Below are positions 1 through 9,021 of a DNA stretch of 64,000 bases, one piece after another. Position 1 is the first letter of the stretch. The number at the start of each line of letters is the position of its first letter. The DNA is from Gammaproteobacteria bacterium (lineage in GTDB: Bacteria > Pseudomonadota > Gammaproteobacteria > Pseudomonadales > Pseudohongiellaceae): assembly GCA_021773355.1 (NCBI GenBank), contig JAJFKE010000002.1:124001-188000 (forward strand), written 5' to 3'. The notes under the pieces are model-generated. The model searched no databases. It had not been told where the DNA came from and worked only from the letters and a program-made list of their open reading frames with translations. A program made the translations under genes and the position numbers.

Positions 1-992
1 AAATGGATTCTAATCTATCTATTGAGCAAAAAGGCTATGTGAAGGAAATAATTTCAGCGAGCGGTTACTTAATAAAATTGATAAATGAAGCCCTGGCTCT
101 GTCCAAGACCGAGCACGAATATACGGAATTAAAGCTTCTTAAAGAACATACCAATATCGGAGAATTAATCAATGAATGCATTTCACTGGTAAAACCGCTA
201 GCTCAAAAGGCGAATATACAAATACTACAACACGAGTCCAATATCTATTTGCTTATAGATAGAGTTCGCCTAAAGCAGGTAATTCTCAATCTTCTCTCCA
301 ACGCCATTAAATACAACCACAGTGGCGGGAGGGTGATAGTTCACAATATCTCCATTTCCAACAAGAGTGTGCGCATTGAAGTACAAGACTCAGGAAACGG
401 AATACCGGAGCAGTTATTGAATACGGTTTTCAATCCATTTGAGCGACTTGGAGTCAATGACAGCCAGATCGAGGGGTCTGGTATTGGACTGATGATTACT
501 CGTCGTTTGGTTAATATCATGAATGGAAAGGTCTGCGTTGTCAGTGAGCCAGGAGGCGGCAGCGTGTTCTCTGCCGATTTCCCAATTGATACTGGCATGT
601 TCGATGAATACAACACCGCAATACCAAAAGATCACAGAAGCATTATCTGGGTCGGTGATATTTCTAGGTCCCAGTCATTTGCCGAACGATTAACTGGTTT
701 ACGCCCTAGCCTGCATTTTCATCACACCGAAAGTTTAACCCCGGCAGTATTACTATACCTCGAAGCGTCACCAGGACTAATATTCTTTGTTGTCGAAGAT
801 ATTCCTTCACAGATTAGCGAACTATCGTCGGAAGTTATAAACCTGCTTAAGAAAATTCCAACAATTGCCGTAGTAACTGACAAGCTTTCTTCTCGTTACA
901 AACATGATTTGAATCTGAAGTTCACTGATTATCTATCCCTGCCAGTAATAGCGACTGATTTTATGGAAATCATCGACCGGCAACTATATTGA
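1..992 (+). CDS. Sensor histidine kinase, 5'-truncated by window edge, with degenerate C-terminal receiver
   Basis: The visible 329 residues begin inside the second helix of a HisKA dimerisation domain; the phospho-accepting H-box lies before the window. An HATPase_c domain follows at about residues 75-195, with the N-box (LLSNAIKYN), G1 box (DSGNGIP) and G2 box (GSGIGL). The last 120 residues fold-match a receiver (IIWVGD at the start) but have no aspartate after beta-3 and no Lys-Pro after beta-5, so this part probably cannot be phosphorylated. The architecture resembles the PAS-HK-REC protein encoded on the opposite strand at 9022-11865. It is probably cytosolic and part of the sensory block. 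The ATG at position 3 is probably internal, not the start. Confidence 0.88.
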   Translation, partial: MDSNLSIEQKGYVKEIISASGYLIKLINEALALSKTEHEYTELKLLKEHTNIGELINECISLVKPLAQKANIQILQHESNIYLLIDRVRLKQVILNLLSNAIKYNHSGGRVIVHNISISNKSVRIEVQDSGNGIPEQLLNTVFNPFERLGVNDSQIEGSGIGLMITRRLVNIMNGKVCVVSEPGGGSVFSADFPIDTGMFDEYNTAIPKDHRSIIWVGDISRSQSFAERLTGLRPSLHFHHTESLTPAVLLYLEASPGLIFFVVEDIPSQISELSSEVINLLKKIPTIAVVTDKLSSRYKHDLNLKFTDYLSLPVIATDFMEIIDRQLY

Positions 993-1192
993 TAATTATC
1001 CAGAAGTGACTCAAGAAGCCTGGTCCGCTAGTTATAGAGAGTATGTGGTTCAAGTAAAGCTTGTAGTGGGTCTGAAATCCAAGTGGAAGAAACAGTCGAC
1101 AAAAAGAGCTTAGCACCAGGCTGAATATTAGTTTCCACGTCGGTCTCATACTATTCTATCTATCTAATAGACGACCAAAGGAATGCTCGAAA

Positions 1193-2404
1193 GTGCCAGC
1201 GAATAACCACCAGCAATCAATCCTTTTAGTTGATGATGATCTCTATAGCGTCAACGTGACTGCTCGGGTATTGGATCAGCTTGGCTACGAGAAAATAGGC
1301 ACTGCATATAACGGAAAAGCTGCTCTGCAAAAACTACTGAATGACGATATTACCTACGATATTATTATTCTGGATCTGAACATGCCTGAAATGAATGGCG
1401 TGGAACTTATGGGACAGGTGACTGGCGTTGGTTTTAAGGGAAGCATAATTTTATTAAGTGGCGAGGACAAGCGAATGCTTGAGACTGCCCTAAGCCTCGC
1501 GAAATCACAGAATTTGGATGTTCTGGGGGCGCTGGCAAAACCGCCAAATTGCAATATGCTTAGCACCCTTTTAGATAACTTTAAGCCTGTTTCAAAAGAC
1601 ATATCTATTGGCTTTCCACAGATTCCCATCGCAGTTGAAGAACTGAAAGACGGAATCATAGGTACTTCGAGCAACCAACCGCTACTTTTTTTTCAACCTA
1701 AGATCAACATGAAGACCGGAGAAATCGTTAGCGTGGAGACCTTAGCACGTTGGTGGAGCGCAGACAGGGGTGTTCTTGGACCAGGAACTTTCATCCCATT
1801 GGCCGAAGAAGTTGGATTGATTGACGAACTTACAAATGAAATTTATCTGAAAGCCGTAATTCAGTTTTCAGAATGGGCTCAACAGGGCTGGAATCTCACT
1901 GCTTCTATAAATATTTCTGTGAACTCGTTTTCCAAACGAAAGTTCTGCGACTATCTCGTGGACATTGCCCAAAAGTATGGAGTGAAATCGAACCAAATCA
2001 TACTCGAAGTAACGGAAACCCAAGCCATGACGATTGCAGTTGCCTGTCTCGAAGCACTTATGGGAATGCGCTTAAAGCGCTTCTGCCTGTCCATCGATGA
2101 CTTCGGTACCGGAAACTCTTCCTTGGCGCAACTGAAGGACATTCCATTTACAGAGTTGAAAATTGATCGGGCATTCGTCAATGGTGCTGCCACAGACGCT
2201 AGCGCGCGAGCTATTCTTGAGACAAGCATCAACTTGGCCCGAAAACTGAACATGGACATCGTTGCGGAAGGGGTGGAAACCAAAGAAGATTGGGATCTCG
2301 TTGATCAATTGGGTTGTGACTATGTACAAGGTTTCTACTGCGCCAAGCCCATGCCTAATGAAGAGTTTGTTCATTTCATGGATGGTTGGTCGGGGCCCCA
2401 CTAA
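1193..2404 (+). CDS. Response regulator with EAL c-di-GMP phosphodiesterase output (REC-EAL)
   Basis: 403 residues. An N-terminal receiver (about 8-130) has the acidic pair VDDD and phospho-acceptor Asp61 (LDLNMPEMNG). An EAL domain (about 160-400) should hydrolyse c-di-GMP to pGpG. The signature reads ETL rather than EAL, but the other metal and catalytic residues are present: the Asn of SINIS, Glu of LEVTE, the Asp pair of SIDDFGTG, Lys of LKIDR, Glu of VAEGVE and Gln of QGFYCAKPM. The start is GTG with AAAGGA about 10 bases upstream; the ATG at 1183 is out of frame. It is the only receiver in the sensory block with a recognisable output domain, so it is a likely target of the adjacent hybrid kinases. 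The layout matches RocR/VieA-type proteins. Confidence 0.92.
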   Translation: MPANNHQQSILLVDDDLYSVNVTARVLDQLGYEKIGTAYNGKAALQKLLNDDITYDIIILDLNMPEMNGVELMGQVTGVGFKGSIILLSGEDKRMLETALSLAKSQNLDVLGALAKPPNCNMLSTLLDNFKPVSKDISIGFPQIPIAVEELKDGIIGTSSNQPLLFFQPKINMKTGEIVSVETLARWWSADRGVLGPGTFIPLAEEVGLIDELTNEIYLKAVIQFSEWAQQGWNLTASINISVNSFSKRKFCDYLVDIAQKYGVKSNQIILEVTETQAMTIAVACLEALMGMRLKRFCLSIDDFGTGNSSLAQLKDIPFTELKIDRAFVNGAATDASARAILETSINLARKLNMDIVAEGVETKEDWDLVDQLGCDYVQGFYCAKPMPNEEFVHFMDGWSGPH

Positions 2405-2616
2405 ATAAATGGCAATCAAGCGATCGGTATTATAAGAAAACTCTCCATTCCGCCAAACCCAGAAACCACTGAATAAGCCATTTGCAGTCTAAAATCCCCA
2501 CTCTGCTCGGCATAGCCCTCATCCATATTTTTCCCAAGCCCCTCAAAAGTTCATTAAGCTTGTCATTTATTTGTCGTAATACGAAAGTAATCAAGCTTAT
2601 TCCGGAATCTTAAATC
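2405..2616. other. Intergenic region, about 210 bases
   Basis: AT-rich spacer between the REC-EAL gene and a hypothetical gene. I see no convincing hairpin terminator, RNA gene or repeat in it. Confidence 0.5.
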
Positions 2617-3309
2617 ATGCATGCTGAATCATACAATATCTGCAGCGGTGAGAGTCGCGACGATGACTGTCTTGCGATTGAGCTCGAAGTATTTCGAAGC
2701 GTCTTGCAATCAACTAACACAGACATTGAAATGGGAAGAAGACCTTCTACTCTGTTTTATAGCGATTCGAAATTCAGCATGTTTTTCTTAGTTGAAAATG
2801 CGCGGCAAGCCTCGGCTGAGAGAAGAGCTTCCTTATCTCCAAATATGGAAGAGTATGAGACTGAAGTCATAGTTCAACGGTTACGAGAGATTACATTCTG
2901 GCAGAAAATATTTCCAAATCTAGCCGAAGAATCAGAAATAATCTTCTCTCGGATCGACTTCCCTATAGCCGCCTCGTTTGTACATTTGCCAGACGTTAAT
3001 TTCCTTTTTGCAATATCAGATCAATCCGAGGTTTCGATTCTGCAAGAGGAACTCTCGAAAGAAATTCAACCAACTGAGAGCTCAGATATCACAAGATTCA
3101 AATATCTATCTGATCAAGAATGTTCAGATTCTCTCAGTGGCAATGAGTTCGCAGCCGGTAGTCAAAAGTCCAGGGATATGTTTGGTCAGCCTGGCAACTG
3201 TAACTTCGACCTCAACGGGACTTATAAGCGCACTACAGTACTAAGAAACATTGAATCGCAGCTAATGGTCCTGCTGGCTGAAACTTCAGCATTGTACGGC
3301 AATTGCTAA
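2617..3309 (+). CDS. Hypothetical protein, 230 residues, in sensory block
   Basis: I do not recognise this protein. It is acidic, has no signal peptide or membrane segment, and contains Ser/Glu-rich stretches. The stretch at about residues 85-150, with predicted helix followed by strand and SRIDFPIAASF, looks like a folded domain. The ATG at 2617 lies 135 bases ahead of the next gene, a hybrid kinase, on the same strand. It could be a sensory or adaptor partner of that kinase, but this rests on position only. The Shine-Dalgarno is weak and codon use resembles the neighbours. Confidence 0.6.
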   Translation: MHAESYNICSGESRDDDCLAIELEVFRSVLQSTNTDIEMGRRPSTLFYSDSKFSMFFLVENARQASAERRASLSPNMEEYETEVIVQRLREITFWQKIFPNLAEESEIIFSRIDFPIAASFVHLPDVNFLFAISDQSEVSILQEELSKEIQPTESSDITRFKYLSDQECSDSLSGNEFAAGSQKSRDMFGQPGNCNFDLNGTYKRTTVLRNIESQLMVLLAETSALYGNC

Positions 3310-3443
3310 GACTGATGGTTCATACTCGAAATTATTATAAAAATGGTATCGCCATTCATACTACTTACTGAGCTGGCATTTCTAAACAGAAGCAAAGACG
3401 GACAAGTAATTGTGCAGAATCAAAAGATAGGAGAAAGTCAGAC

Positions 3444-6400
3444 ATGAGCAACCTAACGGATTTGATCATAGCTTTATGTTTGGGGCTTACCATAGCAGTG
3501 ATCTTGACAGCATACATAAGCATAAATAAAAATCGTATGGCGCAACGAGTATTAAGAAATGAGATCATGTGTCTTAAAGATAAAATGGTTCGACTCAAGG
3601 ATGAACTGATTGAATTTTCGCCTGATGGTTTGCTGGTAGTTAATTCTGATGGTTTGATCGTCAATTCGAATTCACATATAGAACAGCTCTTCGGCTGGCG
3701 CCCGGCAGAACTTAAAAGAAAGTCTATCGGAACACTTCTACAGCAAGAGCCCAACCAGAATCAAAAAATTCTCTTTTCACCCATTGAGAACGAAAACAAT
3801 ACATGGCTAACTGCGCCCAACAAATTCTCTGGTGAATTAGTCGGCATACACAAGGGTAATTCATTTTTTCCAGCTGAAGTATCGTTAAGAACTGCTGAGC
3901 ACAATGGTGATCGACTAATAGTTATTGGAGTACGAGACATCTCTGAGCGAGAAAGGAAGGACGATGAAATAGGTTATGCGATGATTGCCCTCGACGCCAC
4001 AGATGACGCGGTTTTCGTTTGCGACGCGGAAAATCTGAAGTTTACCTACGCGAATGAAGGCGCAGCCAGGCAGTTAGGGTATAAACGCGATGAGTTTCTC
4101 TCAATGACGCTTGAAGAAATCGTCTCTGAAAAAAGCCAGGAGTCTCTGCGGGAGCAGCTACAAAAAGTAGTGAATACAAAAGGTAAAACAGAGCACTACA
4201 CCGATGTACATGTAACCAAGCAGGGGAAGGAATTCCCAGTCGAGCTTGGCGTTCATTATGTTGATCATCCCCTTAACCCTTACATTGTTTCAGTAGTGCG
4301 CGATATTTCCGATCGAACTCAGGCCATTGAGTATCTTGAGAAAAGTTCAACTGAGCTACGACAACTGAATGATGAACTGGAACTGGAAAGGGAAAATCTG
4401 GAAAGAGAGGTCGATATCCGCACGGGCCAGCTAGAAGCCGCGAAAAAGAAAGCAGAAGATGCAAACACGGCCAAATCTTCTTTCTTGGCATCAATGAGCC
4501 ACGAGATACGTACTCCGATGAATGGGGTCATTGGAATGATAGAATTGCTGCTCATATCAGATCTCGACAAAAAACAAACACAACGAGTTACAACGCTGCA
4601 AGACTCAGCTCTCAGCCTGCTCACAATAATCGATGAAATCCTGGATTTTTCCAAAATAGAAGCTGGGAAAATCGAATTGGCAAACGAACCCGTCGACCTG
4701 GTTCATACGATTGACTCCGTTCACAGCTCTCTGATGGCTATCGCACAGAGCAAAGACGTGGATTTGTATTGCTATAGAGATCCAGAATTAACAACAGTGA
4801 TTATTTCTGATGCTCTGCGGCTTCGCCAAATTATTACCAATCTGGTTGGCAACTCGATCAAGTTCTCAAGCGGCCAGAATAGAAAAGGTCGTGTTAGCTT
4901 ACGTATCGAGTCGAATAAGGAGCATGGGCTTAGGATAATTGTCGAAGACAATGGCATTGGTATAGCCAAAGAATCCCTGAAATCAATATTTGAACCTTTC
5001 AAACAACAAGATGCCTCTACTGTTCATCACTTTGGAGGCACCGGTCTGGGCCTTCCAATAACCAAGGTACTGGTTGATAAAATGAACGGAACACTCGATT
5101 TGGAAAGTGAACCTGGCGTGTATACCAAATTTATTGTGAATTTACCCATAGTCGAAGCGAATGAAAAGAATTCACCAGAGTTCGAACAGAAGCTTAGCGG
5201 TTATATTTTCAATTTCTATTCTGAAGACAGCAATCTTGCAAGGGACTGGAATAGCTATCTGATATTCTCAGGAGCAAAGGTAAATTGTGTAGAGAAAATT
5301 GAGAATTTGACGAACGTAACAGATATCCGCGCGGATATGTCAGGAAATATCATTGGTATAGCAGTGGACGACACGTTGAGCCCCGATAATTTACGGTCGT
5401 TGGCTGAGAATTGGAAAAACCACAGCCTTGCGAAATTAATAATTGTTATGCCGTTAATGAACAAGGTCACGGACAAATATAGTGAAGATATTGCCCTGGT
5501 CGATCACAACCCCAATCAGAACACTACATTTCGTCAGGTATTGACAGTCATATCTAACGAAGTGGCTGAGCCTGACCTCGTTTGCATCGATGGAGAACAG
5601 AAACTCTCTGATGACGATCCAACTAGTCAATCTCTATCAGAACAGGCACAAATTCTGGTTGCCGAAGACAATGCTATAAATCAAAACGTAATTAGTAGCC
5701 AACTGGAGGCCCTGGGCTATTCGTTCGACATGGCTAATAATGGCAGGGAGGCGCTTGACCTATGGCACAATAATAGCTATGCCATGTTGTTAACCGATCT
5801 TCACATGCCACTAATGGACGGATACTCTCTTGCCACTGCCATCAGAGAACAAGAAACTGATGGAGAACGTTTACCTATAGTTGCCTATACAGCAAATGCT
5901 CTCAAGGGTGAAAGAGACCACTGTCTGGAATGCGGCATGGATGACTATTTAACCAAACCAATCGCGCTTAAGGATTTGAAATCAAATTTAGCTACATGGG
6001 TTGAGGGAGCGAAGAGCAAGCCTCTGGTTAATACAACTGGTGATAGCCCGTCACTAGCATCTCCCCGTACGCTTGACGTCTCGATCCTCGAGAGCATCGT
6101 CGGCGACGACCCAGAAGAGATTGCCAAATTCCTTGGTGACTACCGAAGATCAGCGGAAAAAGCATCTGCCGCACTAACCGAAGCTTCACAATGCCAGAAT
6201 TGGCACAAGCTTAGAGACGTGGCGCATACATTAAAGTCAGCATCCAGGACCGTAGGAGCGATTCCCTTGGGCGAGATATGCGCGTCTATTGAAAATGCCA
6301 GCGGAGTACAGGAGCAAAAAACTATTCATGACCTGATGCTTGATCTCAATCAGGCCTTGAGTGATGTGTATGCGGAACTACTGAAACAGTCCGAGAAGAG

Positions 6401-6506
6401 AAAAAGTAAAGATCAGTCGAGCTCGACCGACGCCGCAGTTGATGCCAATGACGTAAAATTACTCCCACAAAAAGATGCCGCGCTCGAACAACGGAAGTTT
6501 CTATAG
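3444..6506 (+). CDS. Membrane hybrid histidine kinase: TM-PAS-PAS-HisKA-HATPase-pseudoREC-REC-Hpt
   Basis: 1020 residues, a tripartite BvgS/BarA-like phosphorelay kinase. It has one N-terminal membrane helix (about 6-27), PAS domains at about 55-165 and 175-290, and a coiled coil at 295-345. The HisKA H-box is SMSHEIRTP (His353). HATPase_c lies at about 455-570 with DNGIG and GGTGLGL. The next region, about 590-710, is receiver-like but lacks the aspartate. A true receiver (VAEDN, TDLHMPLMDGY, TKP) lies at about 730-850, followed by an Hpt domain with phospho-histidine in DVAHTLKSASR. An AGGAG site precedes the ATG by about 10 bases. The next hybrid kinase starts 49 bases later, so the two are probably co-transcribed. 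The Hpt could pass phosphate to other receivers in the block. Confidence 0.93.
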   Translation: MSNLTDLIIALCLGLTIAVILTAYISINKNRMAQRVLRNEIMCLKDKMVRLKDELIEFSPDGLLVVNSDGLIVNSNSHIEQLFGWRPAELKRKSIGTLLQQEPNQNQKILFSPIENENNTWLTAPNKFSGELVGIHKGNSFFPAEVSLRTAEHNGDRLIVIGVRDISERERKDDEIGYAMIALDATDDAVFVCDAENLKFTYANEGAARQLGYKRDEFLSMTLEEIVSEKSQESLREQLQKVVNTKGKTEHYTDVHVTKQGKEFPVELGVHYVDHPLNPYIVSVVRDISDRTQAIEYLEKSSTELRQLNDELELERENLEREVDIRTGQLEAAKKKAEDANTAKSSFLASMSHEIRTPMNGVIGMIELLLISDLDKKQTQRVTTLQDSALSLLTIIDEILDFSKIEAGKIELANEPVDLVHTIDSVHSSLMAIAQSKDVDLYCYRDPELTTVIISDALRLRQIITNLVGNSIKFSSGQNRKGRVSLRIESNKEHGLRIIVEDNGIGIAKESLKSIFEPFKQQDASTVHHFGGTGLGLPITKVLVDKMNGTLDLESEPGVYTKFIVNLPIVEANEKNSPEFEQKLSGYIFNFYSEDSNLARDWNSYLIFSGAKVNCVEKIENLTNVTDIRADMSGNIIGIAVDDTLSPDNLRSLAENWKNHSLAKLIIVMPLMNKVTDKYSEDIALVDHNPNQNTTFRQVLTVISNEVAEPDLVCIDGEQKLSDDDPTSQSLSEQAQILVAEDNAINQNVISSQLEALGYSFDMANNGREALDLWHNNSYAMLLTDLHMPLMDGYSLATAIREQETDGERLPIVAYTANALKGERDHCLECGMDDYLTKPIALKDLKSNLATWVEGAKSKPLVNTTGDSPSLASPRTLDVSILESIVGDDPEEIAKFLGDYRRSAEKASAALTEASQCQNWHKLRDVAHTLKSASRTVGAIPLGEICASIENASGVQEQKTIHDLMLDLNQALSDVYAELLKQSEKRKSKDQSSSTDAAVDANDVKLLPQKDAALEQRKFL

Positions 6507-6555
6507 ATGTCTTCTGATATCGAAACAGGTAGGATAAGAGCGGAGCTATAATAGC

Positions 6556-8841
6556 ATGCAAAAGATTGATTCAGCAGAACACACTATGGCTTCTGGCGTT
6601 AGCTACGAAGGAGTGGCGGATCAATTTTCTTCACTCACCGCCTATGCAGATGTAACCTCCGCTCTCTTCCCAACCGGGCAATACTTATTAGCGATTGGCT
6701 TAGCTGCTGCATGTCTGCTATTAATCTTGATTGTACTCCTGGCCGTTTACGCGGCTCGACTTTCACGACGGAACAAACTACAAAAAAGTCACCTATTGCA
6801 GCAAAAAGACCTAATAAGCTTAGTGCTAAAAGAAAGAGAGACTATTTCACGAGCGGCAGAGAAACAAGCCGAGTTATTCAAAAAAGATGAAGCACGCCTG
6901 GAATCGATATTTGAATCTCTAACGGATGGACTTATTGTCATCGATAGCAAGGGACTTATTGATGATTTTAATCCAGCGGCGTCTCGGTTATTCGGCTATA
7001 GCAAGAAGGAAGTGCTAGGTGCTAATGTTAGTATGCTCATGCCACAACCTTTTCGCCAAGAACATGATAAATATTTGGAAACTTACTTAAGTACCGGTCA
7101 GAAAAAAATAATCGGCGCTGGTCGCGAAGTTCTTTGTAGCCACAAAGACGGCAGCGTTTTCCATGCACGCCTTTCTGTCGCCGAGTTCACCATAGGAGAA
7201 GATACAAAATTTACCGGAATAGTGCACAATATTTCCAAGCAAGTAGCAATGGAAGATGAATTGAAGGCGGCTATTCTAAAAGCCGATAGAGCATCTAATG
7301 CAAAATCCGAATTTCTTGCTAACATGAGTCATGAGATTCGTACTCCATTAAATGGTGTGATGGGTATGCTTGAACTTCTGCAGGGAACAATGTTGGATGC
7401 GCGGCAGAGCAACTATGTAACTACTGCCTATAACTCAGCGAATTCACTGCTGAATGTTATCAGTTCGATTTTGGATTTTTCCAAAATGGAGACAGGCATG
7501 CTGGGCATTCAAAATATGGCCTTCGATGTTCGCAGGGTAATTGAGGATGGAGCTATATTAGCGGCGCCCGATGTTGCCGAAAAAGAGCTTGAGTTGAATT
7601 GCCTAATAGCCAAAGAAATTCCGCGCACACTTCTAGGCGATCCAAAGCGCCTACAGCAAATAATCATTAATCTTGTTTCAAATTCAATCAAGTTTACTGA
7701 GATAGGAGAAATCGATCTCAGAGCATCCTTGATCGATATGGATAGCTCCAAGGCCAGATTACACATCGAAGTCGAAGACACTGGCATTGGCATCGCCGAA
7801 GCCAGACTGGCAAATTTATTTGAGCCCTTCACCCAGGAAGATAGCTCATCCACTCGGAAATATGGCGGTGCCGGATTAGGACTGGCCGTGGCGAGGCAAC
7901 TAGTTGAACTGATGGGTGGTGAAATTGGCGCATCCAGCACTGAAGGCCAAGGCACTACTTTCTGGTTCTCGCTTGATTTTGAACTGGCAGTCCTTGATGA
8001 AGAAAAAGAAGAATATGGGTTCCGAGATGACCTCCGTGTCCTGGTAGTGGATGACAACAAAACTAACAGAGATATTCTTCTATACTACCTAACTTCCTGG
8101 AACATAATAGCGAGCTCTGCCAAAGATGGCAGTACAGCTCTGCGGAAGCTGCAACAGGCGGTGGTCGAAGATGCACCCTATCACGTAGTGATACTGGATT
8201 ATCATATGCCTGGCATGAATGGATTGGAATTAACCAGGGCAATGAAATCCGAAAGCGAATTGGCAAGTATCCCGATCATCATGTTGAGTTCAGCTGGAGA
8301 TTCGGACGAACCTATTAGACAGGCCGGCATAAAACATTCTTTCCCTAAGCCTGCCCGCCAAACAGATATCTACGATTGCCTGAAGCGGCTACAGAAAGAG
8401 GTGCCCACCGTGGCATTTGACGTCGAGACAGGAAGTAAGGAATTGAGAAAAGACACCAATTTGACAAGCAAAAAAATTCTCATTGTTGATGATATGAAAA
8501 CCAACTTGCGGGTTGGCAAGGAAATGTTACAAAAACTGGGTCTGAAGCCCGATCTAGCAGGCAATGGTCGCGAGGCTCTGCAGGCACTAGCTGTTAAACA
8601 ATACGATCTGGTGTTAATGGACTGTCAAATGCCTGTCATGGATGGATATACTGCTGCCAGAGAAATAAGAGCGCTGGAAAAAGCGGCGGGCCCAGATAAA
8701 CACCTACCTATAGTCGCTGTTACTGCTCATGCTTTGGAGGGAGATAGAGAGGCTTGCCTTGAGGCTGGCATGGACGACTATCTAACGAAGCCATTTGCCC
8801 TTTCTGAACTTGAATCTATGCTTGACCGCTGGTTGCTCTAG
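6556..8841 (+). CDS. Membrane hybrid kinase with FixL-like PAS and two receivers (TM-PAS-HisKA-HATPase-REC-REC)
   Basis: 761 residues. One membrane helix lies at about 42-66 and a short coiled coil at 70-110. The PAS domain at about 113-230 is closely FixL-like: it contains NVSMLMPQPFR, then His170 (EHDKY) and Arg190 (IIGAGRE). These sit at the positions of the FixL proximal heme His and O2-contact Arg, with the same 20-residue spacing. HisKA has the H-box NMSHEIRTP (His259), and HATPase_c has DTGIG and GGAGLGL. Two receivers follow (VDDN/ILDYHMPGMNG and VDDM/MDCQMPVMDGY/TKP). No Hpt is encoded, though a decayed Hpt-like stretch follows the stop. It may sense oxygen or redox, but heme binding is inferred. 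ATGs at 6556 and 6586 are both possible starts. Confidence 0.92.
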   Translation: MQKIDSAEHTMASGVSYEGVADQFSSLTAYADVTSALFPTGQYLLAIGLAAACLLLILIVLLAVYAARLSRRNKLQKSHLLQQKDLISLVLKERETISRAAEKQAELFKKDEARLESIFESLTDGLIVIDSKGLIDDFNPAASRLFGYSKKEVLGANVSMLMPQPFRQEHDKYLETYLSTGQKKIIGAGREVLCSHKDGSVFHARLSVAEFTIGEDTKFTGIVHNISKQVAMEDELKAAILKADRASNAKSEFLANMSHEIRTPLNGVMGMLELLQGTMLDARQSNYVTTAYNSANSLLNVISSILDFSKMETGMLGIQNMAFDVRRVIEDGAILAAPDVAEKELELNCLIAKEIPRTLLGDPKRLQQIIINLVSNSIKFTEIGEIDLRASLIDMDSSKARLHIEVEDTGIGIAEARLANLFEPFTQEDSSSTRKYGGAGLGLAVARQLVELMGGEIGASSTEGQGTTFWFSLDFELAVLDEEKEEYGFRDDLRVLVVDDNKTNRDILLYYLTSWNIIASSAKDGSTALRKLQQAVVEDAPYHVVILDYHMPGMNGLELTRAMKSESELASIPIIMLSSAGDSDEPIRQAGIKHSFPKPARQTDIYDCLKRLQKEVPTVAFDVETGSKELRKDTNLTSKKILIVDDMKTNLRVGKEMLQKLGLKPDLAGNGREALQALAVKQYDLVLMDCQMPVMDGYTAAREIRALEKAAGPDKHLPIVAVTAHALEGDREACLEAGMDDYLTKPFALSELESMLDRWLL

Positions 8842-9021
8842 CACCATCTTCCTTACAAATAAAAGGAGATGCAACATCACAGAAAAATTCGATGTCCACC
8901 GATAGGACTTATCTGGAATTCTGGATTCTCGCGCGCAAGTTCCAAAATTACTAAGATACTATGAATCTGTCCGTGGCGACTTTGTTGCTGCCAGAGAAAT
9001 CTTGTCAGACCACAGTGAACC

